A stretch of 64,000 nt of DNA from assembly GCF_902635505.1 (NCBI RefSeq), contig NC_045426.1, forward strand, positions 673,849,087 through 673,913,086. Direction: 5' to 3'. The position numbers and the translations under genes are program-made. Below the pieces are notes generated by a model, which saw only the letters and a list, made by a program, of their open reading frames with translations, was not told the origin of the DNA and searched no databases. Shown here one piece after another: positions 49,501 to 56,090 of the stretch (positions are counted from its first letter, which is position 1; each line of letters starts with the position of its first letter). Source of the stretch: Sarcophilus harrisii (lineage: Eukaryota > Chordata > Mammalia > Dasyuromorphia > Dasyuridae).

Positions 49501-51717
49501 AAGTTAATACTAGGACCAAGGAGATCTGTCAACCAACTTACTTGATTTACAGTTACTGATACATTTTGCCAAACCAATCCATCAATCTACATATACTGAG
49601 CGACTACCAGAGATTTAGCTCCTAAAGGAGCTGGAAGACATCTTGGCAGATTGGTCTGATTAGTTAATAGATAGGAAATAAAAGCCTTGAGGAGTCAAAA
49701 TAATTTGCCCAAGATCATACAGACACAGACACTATAGAACTGGATGTTTCCTGTTCACTGAGCCAAGCTGATGATCCACTAAATCAACCTATTTTCCTAA
49801 AATATGTATCTCAAGTCAAAACAATAGTTTTATAGACTGCCATTGTTGTACTTAGCAATCCTAGTTGCCCCCCTAGGGGCGGTCAAGAATATATACACTT
49901 GTTTTGACTTTGAAATAAAATTTATTTTTATTTGCTTTAGATATAGAAACGTGCAAAATTCAAGAGAAATTTTAAAAACTTTATTCATGACAAAATCTTA
50001 GTCAAGTCAGAAGGCAAAGATGTTATTCAAACAATGGACAATGGCAAGTGTACCTGTGTCTCTGTGTACAGATGAGTCTATGGTATAAAGAGGACAAGGG
50101 CTGATACTATGAGTTTATATTAAGTGAATTTTGTTTCATTTTAGAAATTAACCTTTGCAGACATTGAAGCCATCTTTTCAAGAAGTCAAGCAAGTATAAA
50201 TAATTAGGAAATTCACTATATTCATTATTCCTTATGCATTTTTAATTCTGATGATCTGATGAGAAGCAGGTCACAAAGTTGTTTGTGTTTCAGAGTTCTA
50301 AAATCTCATACTCTGTAGGAAACGGATTTAAGAATTTCCTTTTTTATGGAAATAAATAACTTGGAATTTCTACTCATATGCGCTTCAAGTTTCACTTTTG
50401 TGGTGTAGTAGAACAATACAATAAACAACAAAACTTCATTATCTCTAGGGAAAAGCCTTAATATAGACCAATGTATCATCATCAAGAACTGCTTTATATT
50501 TAAGCAACAATTATCCAAACAGTTTGAAGTACTTAGATGCTTCTTAAAAGAATCAGGAAAGACCTATGTGTTTTGGCAAGATGTAATAATAACAACTCAC
50601 ACATACACTAAACTTCAAGGTTTTCAAAACCCTACTTTCACAACTAGTAGGTAATAAAATTATTATCCCATTTTACAGATGAAGTGATTGATTTAAGTGG
50701 CTGAGGTAGAAAGCTCAGTTTATTGTCTTAATATATTTGATACATCAGTAGACTTCAATTCTCCAAAGGTAAACTAAAAAGATAGACAATACCTCAGCTG
50801 GATTAATGTTATACTTTTTATGGGATAAATTCCATAGAGAATAGAAAGTTAATGAAATTTTGTCATTTGAAAAGAGAGATTAATCTTTCTTCTATGATCC
50901 CCAATTATTAAGAATTTGGTAACCAACCTAACAAAATCACAAGGGCAAATTAAGAAACAAAAAACAAAAAGTACTTCCAACTAATTTGAGTCTGATACAA
51001 TCTCAATTTTGTGCCTGTGATGTGATCACAAAGAGTTTCTACTTTTCCTACATGAATGTCCACATTCGGGGTAGCATAAGGAAACACAGTTAATCAACAC
51101 TGCAGTCTGGTGACTGAAATTCAGTACTCAAGGAGCTACTAATTCTGGGTGGTTCATATTTTGTTTAATATGCATTATTACTTATATAAATATAGCATCA
51201 AATTAGAAAAATGGCTGAGGATTCCTGAAAACATGTAAATTTTAAAGTGAGTGGACTCAAATCATTCTCCTTCCTCCCTTAGACTGCCTCAATGAGGATT
51301 TTTAAAATACCTCAATGAGGATTTTTAAAATAATCAAAAGTAATGGGACTGCCTAATTTCATCACTTTCAGAATCAAATTCTTGGAATTTTTATTCATCT
51401 GAACTTCAATTTTTGCTTGTATAAACAATAAAATTTCATGATCTGTAGAGCTAAACCTTGATACAAAACAAAAGGATTATATTATTGTCACCAGAAATAA
51501 CTCTGTATTTAAGTAACATTTATCCCAACAGGTAGATAAGAACATTAACTAACACAGATAGCACTATTACCATCAAGAACTTACAATGAATTTCACCACT
51601 ATCAGCCTGATTCAGTTTGCCCATGTGATTCAGAAGTGTTGCAGAGTGGTCGGGGATGCCATTGAGAGATCTGCTTTCTAGCAGGCCACTTTGCTCAGCT
51701 GGGGAAGAGTCCATCAT
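19348..51717 (-). CDS. GOLGA3: Golgin-160 (Golgin subfamily A member 3), complete coding region in 23 exons
   Basis: Golgin-160 is a peripheral membrane protein on the cytoplasmic face of the Golgi; it is known for Golgi structure, for trafficking of selected cargo (GLUT4, beta-1 adrenergic receptor) and as a caspase substrate in apoptosis. The coding exons listed separately join with consistent phases into 1,514 codons plus stop, against about 1,498 residues in human. Residues 1 to about 400 are a low-complexity Ser/Asp-rich head with no predicted coiled coil. Residues from about 400 to 1,460 are heptad-rich coiled coil (blocks such as LRQQMTALQ, EEQYQRLM, LELEHERGKLTGLG). A short divergent tail follows. 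There is no signal peptide, membrane segment or GRIP domain, as expected for this family. Sequence blocks such as TKEYSFLRTSVPRGPKVGSL and FPSIRDVLQAAAAE are essentially the human ones. Identity is very secure; alternative isoforms cannot be judged from the sequence. Confidence 0.97.
20500..21240. repeat. Ancient CR1/L3-like LINE fragment in GOLGA3 intron 23
   Basis: Phrases such as GAAATGAAATTAGGTTAGG and GATAACCATCCCTTTCATAA, with CACCTGGTGACTAG later, match my memory of an old CR1/L3-type amniote LINE. Very diverged. A short L1 piece follows at 21260-21310. Confidence 0.4.
21355..21455 (-). repeat. Marsupial SINE fragment
   Basis: Contains GAGTCTTCGTGACCCAATTT and GGCAAAGATACGGGGTGGTT, the distal part of the MAR1/WSINE-type consensus, in antisense. 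Confidence 0.6.
22167..22327 (-). CDS. GOLGA3: GOLGA3 exon 23
   Basis: Residues 1393-1445 plus two bases. The acceptor is TTTTCCAG and the donor GTAAGG. It encodes RKELKGETNSNPVTPVKIPD, a Pro-rich break in the coiled coil, followed by CPVPASLLEELLRPPPTVSK and EPLKNLNSCLQQLK. The IPDCPVPASLLEELLRPPP block is the same as in human and is the most conserved part of the C-terminal region. Confidence 0.97.
23085..23249 (-). CDS. GOLGA3: GOLGA3 exon 22, coiled coil
   Basis: Residues 1338-1392 (55 codons, phase 0). The acceptor is CTCTTTCCAG and the donor GTAGGA. It encodes NIKTELDMAREDLSLTQKDK and TLLQQNQQLKLDLKHGKMRK. Compared with human (LRRGAAKTRKEPKGE) the basic segment at the end of the rod is a few residues shorter. 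Confidence 0.96.
24098..24220 (-). CDS. GOLGA3: GOLGA3 exon 21, coiled coil
   Basis: Residues 1297-1337 (41 codons, phase 0). The acceptor is CTCCTTTTAG and the donor GTAGCG. It encodes VEDLKWEISQKEREIQSLKQ then QLDLSEQHSQKELEGIQLAL and a final Q, colinear with human VDQKEREIQSLKQQLDLTEQ. Confidence 0.96.
24383..24515 (-). CDS. GOLGA3: GOLGA3 exon 20, coiled coil
   Basis: Residues 1252-1296. The acceptor is CCATCCCTAG and the donor GTAAAA is weak. It encodes AQEGKHCQEVSQFQQELAEA, RAQLQLLQKQLDTQLEKQPV and ENQE. Human has IREGKHSQEIAQFQAELAEA at this place, so the junction residues differ slightly. Confidence 0.95.
25105..25310 (+). repeat. MIR SINE
   Basis: MIR-like: AATAATTATAATAATGACAC near the start and a GGGATCACTCAAATAGG segment later. 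It sits in intron 19 of GOLGA3, next to the exon 19 donor side. Confidence 0.5.
25337..25476 (-). CDS. GOLGA3: GOLGA3 exon 19, coiled coil
   Basis: Residues 1206-1251 plus two bases. The acceptor is CTTTCTGCAG and the donor GTGAGT. It encodes VAAAKVDAGHNRRHFRAAAL, ELSEVKKELQAKEQLVQKLQ and AEADSLQ, colinear with human VAAAKVEAGHNRRHFKAASL. Confidence 0.96.
25715..25831 (-). CDS. GOLGA3: GOLGA3 exon 18, coiled coil
   Basis: Residues 1167-1205 (39 codons, phase 0). The acceptor is GTGGTCTAG and the donor GTGGGT. It encodes VQAVLQRKEEEDQQMKQLVH then TLQTALEKEKAKVRSLKEQ, matching human VQAVLQRKEEEDRQMKHLVQ. Confidence 0.96.
26158..26595 (+). repeat. L1 3'-end insertion with target-site duplication
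   Basis: Reads CATCCTCAGCAACGAGATCA through TTTTTGTACAGCAAAATAAT to CTGTAAATAAAAGGC and a long A-tail. The 12-base sequence CAAAGAGGCCGA flanks it on both sides (26146-26157 and 26596-26607), a clear target duplication of L1-type retrotransposition. Located in intron 17 of GOLGA3. 5'-truncated. Confidence 0.88.
26906..27025 (+). repeat. tRNA-derived SINE (MAR1/WSINE type)
   Basis: Has CTGGAGTCAGGAGGACCCAA and CTAGCTGTGTGACCCTGGAC; truncated at the 5' end. It ends about 55 bp from exon 17. Confidence 0.75.
27082..27279 (-). CDS. GOLGA3: GOLGA3 exon 17, coiled coil
   Basis: Residues 1101-1166 (66 codons, phase 0). The acceptor is TTTTTCCTCAG and the donor GTAATT. It encodes LQESRGFRRKIKRLEELNKK and LALELEHERGKLTGLGQSNA, then REHNSILETALAKREADLVQ. 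Nearly identical to human golgin-160. Confidence 0.97.
27642..27785 (-). CDS. GOLGA3: GOLGA3 exon 16, coiled coil
   Basis: Residues 1053-1100 (48 codons, phase 0). The acceptor is GTATTCAG and the donor GTAGTT. It encodes ERIQVLELELQTVGHSKMVL, EKELQEIISLTSQELEEYRE and KVIELEDE, colinear with human ERIQALEAELQAVSHSKTLL. Confidence 0.96.
28416..28632 (-). CDS. GOLGA3: GOLGA3 exon 15, coiled coil
   Basis: Residues 980-1052. The acceptor is GTGCTCTAG and the donor GTAGGC. It encodes AITEQKQKMKRLGSDLTSAQ and KEMKAKHKAYENAVGILSRR, identical or nearly so to human, then a less conserved acidic end, ITDGGNSQAQN. The high conservation of KHKAYENAVGILSRRLQEAL makes this one of the best anchors for gene identity. 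Confidence 0.97.
29145..29239 (-). CDS. GOLGA3: GOLGA3 exon 14, coiled coil
   Basis: Residues 949-979 plus two bases. The acceptor is ATTTTCAAG and the donor GTAAGT is consensus. It encodes SLQFDREQMASLTEVNEVLK then QQVEQMQLEARK. A second AG lies nine bases inside the exon (TTTGCAG); its use would remove SLQ in frame. Confidence 0.94.
29645..29908 (-). CDS. GOLGA3: GOLGA3 exon 13, coiled coil
   Basis: Residues 861-948 (88 codons, phase 0). It encodes VMVEAYRRDASSKDQLISEL, KATKKRLDSEMRSLRQELIK and RERDEMETQLQ. Its splice sites are the weakest in the gene: the acceptor reads CCTAGTAG with a poor pyrimidine tract, and the donor is GTTTGG. Use of the upstream AG of the TAGTAG pair would put a TAG stop at the exon start. 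Confidence 0.94.
30118..30142. repeat. TA dinucleotide microsatellite
   Basis: About 12 TA units in GOLGA3 intron 12, preceded by a TGTG-rich stretch. Confidence 0.9.
30329..30466 (+). repeat. tRNA-derived SINE (MAR1/WSINE type), nearly complete
   Basis: Begins GGCAGCTAGGTGGCACAGTG, contains GAAGTCAGGAGGACCTGAGT and GGTAAGTCACTTAACCCCAA, ends in an A-run. Flanked by ATCCCATATACAG and ATCCTACATACAG, a slightly diverged target duplication. This family is the main marsupial signature in the window. Confidence 0.85.
30700..30777 (-). CDS. GOLGA3: GOLGA3 exon 12, coiled coil
   Basis: Residues 835-860 (26 codons, phase 0), too short to show up as a long open frame. The acceptor is TTTGTCACAG and the donor GTAGAG. 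It encodes VENLQQESIALKKQTQKVKE then QFLQQK, matching human VEHLQQETAALKKQMQKIKE. Confidence 0.95.
30890..31090 (+). repeat. L2 LINE fragment
   Basis: Resembles L2 3' region with CTTCCACAAAGCTGACAAAC and the preceding AGTCATCTCCTTTTCCAATC. The L2 resumes at about 32130 after an L1/LTR insertion. Confidence 0.5.
31195..32129 (-). repeat. Antisense L1 3' fragment, split by a solo LTR
   Basis: 31195-31613 and 32084-32129 are reverse complement of L1 3' sequence (CCCAATTGATGGGCATCCAC; ACTGCATCAAAGG). The solo LTR at 31614-32083 separates them. Confidence 0.65.
31614..32083 (+). mobile_element. Solo LTR fossil, copy B
   Basis: Starts TGTGTGGAATAGAGAGATAA, has TATAAAAGCTGTGTATC near 31913 and AATAAATGACC near 32008, ends TCTACATCCCACA. 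Flanking CAGGAC and CAGGGC agree at five of six bases, fitting a six-base target duplication. Same family as copy A (9891-10453). Confidence 0.78.
32130..33210 (+). repeat. L2 LINE fragments in GOLGA3 intron 11
   Basis: 32130-32560 (AAACTCTCTACACTCTCT; TTCTCCCATGCTTGGAATGT) and 32850-33210 (CTAAAGGGCAGGCACTGCCT; GTACATAGTACTTGCTTAGT) are typical L2 3' sequence. No gene in this stretch. Confidence 0.6.
33558..33926 (-). CDS. GOLGA3: GOLGA3 exon 11, coiled coil
   Basis: Residues 712-834 (123 codons, phase 0). The acceptor is TTCCCACAG and the donor GTACCG. It encodes VKLTLHQRDLQLDALQQEHL, DLMKQLTLSQETLHTREQAL and NEKIVLEVALQAARAGKEEF. GC content is clearly higher than in neighbouring exons, which also opens a long spurious frame on the other strand; that frame is not a gene. 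Confidence 0.96.
34342..34503 (-). CDS. GOLGA3: GOLGA3 exon 10, coiled coil
   Basis: Residues 658-711, phase 0 at both ends. The acceptor is TGTGTCTAG and the donor GTGAGA. It encodes ADMLDQEAAFIQIQEAKSLV, EEDLQRKLEEFEDEKEHLQK and MADSATSLEQQLQQ, matching human with conservative changes. Confidence 0.96.
34504..37141. other. GOLGA3 intron 9
   Basis: 2.6 kb between exons 10 and 9. It holds an L2-like fragment (35640-35775, GAAGGAGTTTACATTTTAGG), a decayed hAT-like piece (36380-36500, with an A-run of about 18) and otherwise nothing I recognise. Confidence 0.5.
37142..37279 (-). CDS. GOLGA3: GOLGA3 exon 9, coiled coil
   Basis: Residues 612-657, phase 0 at both ends (46 codons). The acceptor TTTTTCTCTCAAG follows a long pyrimidine run and the donor is GTAAGA. 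It encodes VGQLTQAGILEHLKLENVSL, SHQLTETQQRSIKEKERIAV and QLQNIE, colinear with human VGQMTQAGLLEHLKLENVSL. Confidence 0.95.
38100..39800. other. Part of GOLGA3 intron 8
   Basis: Contains a MIR-like SINE (38590-38770) and an AT-only simple repeat of AATTA-type units (39615-39740). No exon or RNA gene seen. The rest of the intron, on the exon 9 side, has a SINE-like end at 37630-37750. Confidence 0.5.
39615..39740. repeat. AT-only simple repeat
   Basis: Irregular AATTAAATT units with self-complementary segments such as AAATTAAATTTAATTT, about 125 bp, in GOLGA3 intron 8. Confidence 0.85.
39938..40140 (-). CDS. GOLGA3: GOLGA3 exon 8, coiled coil
   Basis: Residues 544-611. The acceptor is GTTTTTAG and the donor GTAGGC. 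It encodes HDLRQQMTALQNQLQQVQLE through VRQWYQQQLALAQEARVRLQ and SEMAHIQ. Glutamine-rich heptads are characteristic of this stretch of the rod. Phase is two bases plus 67 codons. Confidence 0.97.
40563..40685 (+). repeat. Old tRNA-derived SINE close to exon 7
   Basis: Starts AGAGGCAGCCAGGTAGAATG, contains CTTAACTAGCTGTGTGACCC. It ends about a dozen bases from the exon 7 donor at 40697, so it forms the beginning of intron 7. Confidence 0.65.
40698..41004 (-). CDS. GOLGA3: GOLGA3 exon 7, coiled coil
   Basis: Residues 442-543. The acceptor is TGTTTCAG and the donor GTAGCC. It encodes ALKEKTELQAQLAALDTKLQ, DTLKQSCWDLERAMTDLQN and EEQYQRLMGKVEDMQKSIL, almost identical to human golgin-160, including the single Trp of the WDLERAM segment. 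It ends SKDNT with one base of the next Val codon. Confidence 0.97.
42047..42158 (-). CDS. GOLGA3: GOLGA3 exon 6, start of coiled coil
   Basis: Residues 404-441. The acceptor is CCTTTCAG and the donor GTAATT. It encodes ISMESSVAGTHDEMLQVLKE then KMRLEGQLEALSLEASQ. From DEMLQVL onward the leucine heptads of the long rod begin. Phase is 1 base plus 37 codons and agrees with both neighbours. Confidence 0.95.
42159..44258. other. GOLGA3 intron 5
   Basis: Contains an L2-like fragment (42220-42340) and two MIR/MON-type SINE fragments (43360-43530 and 43855-44030, the latter with GACTGGACCAAATCATTTCC). No other gene seen. Confidence 0.5.
44259..44941 (-). CDS. GOLGA3: GOLGA3 exon 5, large Ser/Asp-rich head exon
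   Basis: Residues 177-403 plus two bases, the largest coding exon (683 nt). The acceptor is CTTTCAG and the donor GTAAGG. It includes STLDPELMLNPEILPRA, TKEYSFLRTSVPRGPKVGSL, KIRSLADYRTEDSDSG and FPSIRDVLQAAAAE, all near-identical to human. The acidic stretch DSISELDGSEGGMKLDGND carries about nine residues that human lacks, next to the caspase site SEVD (here SELD, residue 314). The Ser-rich composition suggests heavy phosphorylation, which is inference. Confidence 0.97.
46171..46283 (-). CDS. GOLGA3: GOLGA3 exon 4
   Basis: Residues 139-176. The acceptor is TACTCTAG and the donor GTAAGA. It opens CSTESSLPLEKEEQIRLQ, where human has CSTDSPLPLEKEEQV; the Asp of the second human caspase site is therefore Glu here. 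The rest (RRRLEEQLKQYRVKRHQER) is the short basic helix known in human golgin-160 as part of the Golgi-targeting head region. Confidence 0.95.
46780..46855. repeat. TA/CA microsatellite
   Basis: Alternating TA and CA runs in intron 3 of GOLGA3, about 75 bp. Likely length-polymorphic. Confidence 0.9.
47013..47191. mobile_element. Non-autonomous hAT transposon, copy 2, right end lost
   Basis: Same family as 2949-3140. It starts AGGGATCCTCAAAC and runs through GGGGGCCAGTTCACTGTCCC to GGGCCGTAGTTTG, where the last ~14 bases of the element (AGGACCCCTG-type end) are missing and the 86-bp duplicated segment begins. Confidence 0.8.
47192..47277. repeat. 86-bp exact direct repeat, copy 1
   Basis: Begins GCCACTTAGAAATCTTACTA and ends AAAGTCACATAGTGAT. 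Identical base for base to 49026-49111. It abuts the broken end of a hAT element in intron 3. Confidence 0.95.
48532..48813 (-). CDS. GOLGA3: GOLGA3 exon 3
   Basis: Residues 45-138 plus split codons; 282 nt, a multiple of three, so skipping would keep the frame. The acceptor TTTTTTTCCAG is strong and the donor is GTAAGC. It encodes the conserved block SPGVAGFHDNLRKSQGSSAE followed by LSLPMQETHLC. The human caspase-2 motif ESPD near residue 59 is not present in the corresponding stretch, which reads EEENMEAPSKGD. The exon lies between two copies of an exact 86-bp direct repeat (47192-47277 and 49026-49111). Confidence 0.95.
49026..49111. repeat. 86-bp exact direct repeat, copy 2
   Basis: Second copy in the same orientation, in intron 2, shortly after an A-run (48980-49001). 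Flanking bases outside the 86 differ from copy 1, so the match ends sharply on both sides. Confidence 0.95.
49125..51560. other. GOLGA3 intron 2, main part
   Basis: AT-rich intron sequence. A MIR/MON-type SINE is likely at 50585-50720 (CATTTTACAGATGAAGTGAT). A perfect 23-bp tandem duplication lies at 51287-51332. No gene seen. Confidence 0.5.
51287..51332. repeat. 23-bp perfect tandem duplication
   Basis: Two adjoining copies of a unit beginning CCTCAATGAGGATTTTTAAA (51287-51309 and 51310-51332). The unit contains the palindrome CCTCAATGAGG. Confidence 0.9.
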
Positions 51718-51764
51718 AGCTGTGACCCAGACGGGAGTGGTGCTGATAGGAGTTTATGAATGAG
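51585..51764 (-). CDS. GOLGA3: GOLGA3 exon 2, start-codon exon
   Basis: Coding part is 51585-51717, residues 1-44 plus one base, opening MMDSSPAEQSG. Two adjacent ATGs occur (51715-51717 and 51712-51714). The second has A at -3 and G at +4 and aligns with the human MDG start, so translation may begin there, one residue shorter. The donor GTAAGT at 51584 is strong. The upstream acceptor (TTCTCAG, exon beginning near 51764) has a weak pyrimidine tract and is the least certain boundary in the gene. The end reads through T|GT to make a Cys shared with human. Confidence 0.88.
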
Positions 51765-51974
51765 CTGAGAACAAGGCCTGCTATGCCCCCTCCATCAGCA
51801 ACAGTCAAAAGCCATTCAGAAACACAGTGGTAAGGTTTCCATTTGCTGGCTAGTGTCAGTCAGAAGCTGGGAGCCCAGGAAGTAACACAAGTAGCCTGCA
51901 ACCAAACAGGCCTTTGCTGCCTTCTCTCAGGAAAACATTTAGCATTTCCAAGCAGTTGGTGAGATTCTGTTTGA

Positions 51975-52300
51975 GGCAAGGGACACAATTAAGCACTCAT
52001 TGAATATGCGAGACGCTGTGCTAGGCAATAAGTATACAAAAATGAAAATGGACACAGTTCTTGCTCTCAAGTATTTTGTAAGGGATGAACCATGAATATA
52101 AATAATGTGATCTAAGGTAAAAGTAAAGAGCTGAGATTTATCATAAAGTAGATTAGATCTCTTATCCTATTTGCTCTCTCCTCCCAGTGGCCCTCTGAGG
52201 GAGGTAGTTCAGACATTATTCCCACTTTATTGATGAGGAAACTGAGGCTCTTGGAGGTTAAATGATTTGCCCCATGAGGGAACACAGAATGTCTTAAGGA
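51975..52300. repeat. L2-like and MIR-like fragments in GOLGA3 intron 1
   Basis: 51980-52095 has GCGAGACGCTGTGCTAGGCA (L2-type) and 52140-52300 has TTTATTGATGAGGAAACTGA (MIR core-type). Confidence 0.55.
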
Positions 52301-53130
52301 AAAGACAAGCTAAAGCTGGGCAAGCTTGGTTCCTTTGGTAGGGCTTTGAATGCCAATCACAAGTGTAAGTTTGGACAGAGAAAAGGGAATCACTGCAGAT
52401 TTTTAGCAGCAGTGACAAGGTCACAGAAGAGCATTCAGTGCCTTACTTGGCCCATGGTGTGGAAGAAATAGAGAACGATAATATAGAGAGGTCAGGAGAA
52501 AGGAGGGGTGCAGTGGGAACAGGGAGGAAGGGCCTGAAGCCCCCCCATCCCCTTTCAGATAGAAACCAAAGGGCTGGGCAAGGGAGGAGATGGTGAAAAG
52601 ACCATTCTCAGAATTAATAGTTGGTGTTTTTTGATCTACTTTTCTGGGGAAACCAGTTTTCCCCCAAAAGAGAAAAAGAAGCTTCCTTGGAAATTCAAGT
52701 CTCTTGTGAGCCAAAGTTAAACTATACAAAGAAACTGCTTGGCATTATTATTTTTGAAGAGGGATAGCCAGAACATTATTAAATTTTTCTAGATAATTTC
52801 CTTCTTTCTTTGCAAAGGACAAAAGATTAAAAGGACATTACATTAAATATCATTCCTACTACTGTTAAGAAAAATCTCTTAAGTTTCATTTCCATTTCAC
52901 CAAGAACAAAGAAACAGGAAACAGGCCTTATTCACTTGTCCATAAACCAACATCCTTTATATTAATGATGATAGCTTACATTTAAAAATGAGTTTATTTT
53001 TCACCCAACTTCTACTACTCGTGACTTGAATATCACTTGCCTATTATAGTGCCACAACCATTCAGTTTTCTGTGTTCAAAATCTCGATATCTCTTTAACC
53101 CTTCTTCCTCCCCCCCAACCTCTCCTATTC

Positions 53131-53363
53131 AGTTATTGTTCAATCGAGTTTGACTCGTGACTCCCTGGACCACACCATCCATGGAGTTTTTCTTGGCAAA
53201 GATACTGCTGAGATTTGCCACTTTTTTCCTCCCATGGATTACAACAAGAAATTAAATGACTTGTCCAGGATTACCCAGCTAGTAAATATCTGAAGCTGCA
53301 TTTGAGCTCAGGTATTCCTGACTCCTGGCCCAAGGCTACCCCAGTGAGCCATCTAGCTGTCCC
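53131..53363 (-). repeat. MAR1/WSINE-type SINE, long form
   Basis: Reverse-complement SINE: the distal part reads TGACTCGTGACTCCCTGGAC and TTCTTGGCAAAGATACTGCT, and the tRNA-like end reads GTGAGCCATCTAGCTGTCC. In intron 1. Confidence 0.75.
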
Positions 53364-53399
53364 TAATAGTATCTCTTGCATCCATACCCTTTTCTCTTT

Positions 53400-54015
53400 T
53401 TCCCTAGGACTAGCAAAGTAAAAAACTCCACTCCATTACCACTGATTTAGAACTATGCTAAGAGCTTCCAGGGTCTTGCCAGATCTAAACATCCTTGCTA
53501 TCACTGTCAGGCACAATTACCTTCCTCATACACCCAATGGTTTTCTATTACTCAGCCTGCTATTCAAGGTCCTCTTCCCGAGTCTTATCTCAGACTACTA
53601 CTCTCTGTGGACTCTATGTTCTAGCCCGAGGGACTTGTTCAGGGGCCCTACATCCGGCCTGCACCTGCAGGCTTTTGTCCTTTTAGGCTTACTGACCTCC
53701 TTCTGCCTGAACTGGATACCCCCACCTCTTTTCCCTACCATTAACACAACCTCTGAAATTTCTGCTTTGATTCAAATGTCCCTTCTTTCCATCAGTCTTT
53801 TCTGGAGCATTCCTCACCTCTCAATCGGCACTTACTATGGACATCTGCAATTATACTTTGGACCTCTCATGCATTTAGGTTTACTCTTTTGTATTATCTA
53901 TTTATTTGCATCACAGCTCCCCACTAAGTCTGCAAGGTTAGAGACTCGTCATCTATCTCCCCCCAAAGCCTAGCCTAATAATGCAAGCACCCAGTATATG
54001 CTTAAATGTTTATCC
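53400..54015 (+). repeat. L2 LINE 3' region
   Basis: L2-type sequence with CTATTCAAGGTCCTCTTCCC and a 3' end CACCCAGTATATGCTTAAAT. A 172-codon frame inside it (53455-53973) is L2-derived noise, with no reverse transcriptase motif that I can see. Confidence 0.6.
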
Positions 54016-54768
54016 AGCTGTTGGACTGAATTTACAGATCTTTTTAAACTTAGTTATAAAGTGCTTTCACAGCCATAATGGTCAAGTGCTGTTAATTATT
54101 TTTTTCCAGCAAAGATAAAACTCTCTTTTATCCTGCTGGTCTTTTAATAGTGACACACATTTAAGAAATGTTTGGCAGGATTAAAATAGAATATAGGTTT
54201 GTTTGTTTGTTTGTTTGTTGGAAAATGTAACTGGTCAATGGGGGGTGGGGGGAAGAGTGACATTTGACTAGCCCTATGTTCTAACTCCCCTGGTAAACTA
54301 AATTTAGGGTTGCTACCTGCATCAGAAATACTTGGTGACAGTATGATGGTGGAGAATAAACCATTTTCAAATGCAGAGACACTTAGTGCAAAAGGAACAT
54401 TTTTCCTCTTCTATTTGTCTGGAACAATCACAATATAAATTCAGTCTCTGTTTTAAGAGCTCCAGTAAAGTTTACTTAAATTTAATTTATTACTTGTCCC
54501 AAGTTCCTGTTGGCAATCTGCACAAAAAGGAATGAACAAAAAATTTAGAACAAGATGAACCTGAACACGCTTAACATTAAGAAGTTCCATTAAGTAGGAA
54601 CAGAATTTTAGAAATTATTCTGCAGCGAAGCTGAAACACACAACTACAAGCCCAATAATCATAGTCTGTGGCCACCAAACAGTATGTAACACAGATCAAG
54701 ATGTAGCTTTTGGAAATAACTTCTCTTAAAAGTAATGAGTAAAAAAAGAGACATCTGAAAGTATTTTT

Positions 54769-54958
54769 AAAATATTATGTAATATAATATGATATATAAT
54801 AATATAATATGTGATATATAATATAATGTAAAATATGATATATAATAATATAATATAAATAATGATATATAATAATATATGGTATATAATATAATATAAA
54901 ATATGATATATAATAATATGACATATAATATATATATGATATATAATAATATAATATA
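54769..54958. repeat. AT-rich tandem repeat near the CpG island
   Basis: About 190 bp built of ATATATAATAATATAATATG-type units, repeated roughly four to five times with variation. Open frames through it (Tyr/Ile-only peptides) are meaningless. Lies about 50-240 bp from the edge of the CpG island. Confidence 0.9.
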
Positions 54959-56006
54959 CCGCCACTTAAGGCTGTGCTCTTTCTTTTTCAAACCAGCACC
55001 TGAGTGGGAATTGTCACTGGCGCGGCACTTCCTCAAGGTCAAGGGTCCTCAGCCTCTCACAGTGCCCAGCCCGGAGCAGACCCCGAATAAAGGCCCTCTG
55101 GGTTGCCCTGGGCGGTGCTTCTTTGCAGGACAAGGAGGAATTTTCTCACTTTCTCACGGAAAACGCCCCGGGAGACCCTCCCAAACCAGAGAGCTGGAAA
55201 CCTTGGGAAAGCTGGAGCGCGACCAGGGTCTCCAAAACACGGCGCTTACCCCCCCCCCCCCAAGGCGTGACCGGGGGCATCTTCAGGGAGGAAAGCCCCT
55301 CCATCGTCCCTCAGGCCGGCGGGAAGCGCCCCAAACGTCCCGGGCTGCCGGCAGTCTCCATGACTGCTCGCCGCCCTGCGCCAGGAGTTAATGGCAGCGT
55401 TAGTCACCCTCTCCCAGCCATGTCAACAAACACTTGGTGGCGAGGAGAACGGGAGCGGACCCCGCGGCGAGGAAGGGCGGGCCCGACCTCGCGGCAAAAG
55501 CAAGCAGCAGAGGAACCCCGGGCCTCCCCCCGCCCCCGGGCCTCCCCCCGCCCCGGCACATGCCCGAGGGCATTAACTTTAACGCCCGGAGTTCCGATTC
55601 GGCGGCGGCTGCGGGACCCCGGCCCGGCACTGGCGGTCTGCGTGACCTTGGGCCAGTCGCTTGACTTCCGCCTGCCTCAGTTTCCCGGCTTGTACAACAG
55701 ACGCCGTCCTGCCCCCCCCCCCCCCAGCCCCGGAAGAGGCGGCGGGCGAGCCTCTGGTCTGGGAGCGCTCTGCAAGGGGTGTCTTTGGTGTATTTCCCAT
55801 CCCCAAAGGGGGGAGCGGGGTCCCGGGGACAGACAGCGGGCCCGGAGCCCAAGCGCCCAGCCATCGCGGGCGGCGGGCGGCGGGCGGCGGGCTCAGTTTC
55901 CCTCTTTGGGTCCCCGACCCCCCAGCTCTGACCCCGGGAGTGCCCCGGAGCCGGAGGCCACCGCCGCGGCAGAGGCCGGGCCCCAGACCCCCGGCGCTCT
56001 CCTCAC

Positions 56007-56090
56007 CCCCGGCGGCGACTGCGGCGGCTGGAGCTGCGGCGGCTTCTGCGGCTCCTCCGGCCGAGACGTGGCTCTGCCGCGGGCGGGGCG
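56007..56090 (-). other. GOLGA3: Candidate non-coding exon 1 of GOLGA3
   Basis: On the minus strand the GC boxes are followed by GAGCCGCAGAAGCCGCCGCA and then a strong donor G|GTGAGGAGAG whose first intron base is 56006. This is the best 5' splice site downstream of the GC boxes. The transcription start (about 56,090) is a guess from the GC-box position. Other donors in the island cannot be excluded. Confidence 0.45.

Noticed and set aside
53455-53973. 172-codon frame on the plus strand
   Set aside because: Falls within an L2 LINE 3' region; no reverse transcriptase motif and no membrane-protein family recognised despite its hydrophobic composition.
54726-55042. Tyr/Ile-only frames on the minus strand
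   Set aside because: They translate the ATATAATA tandem repeat and have no coding meaning.
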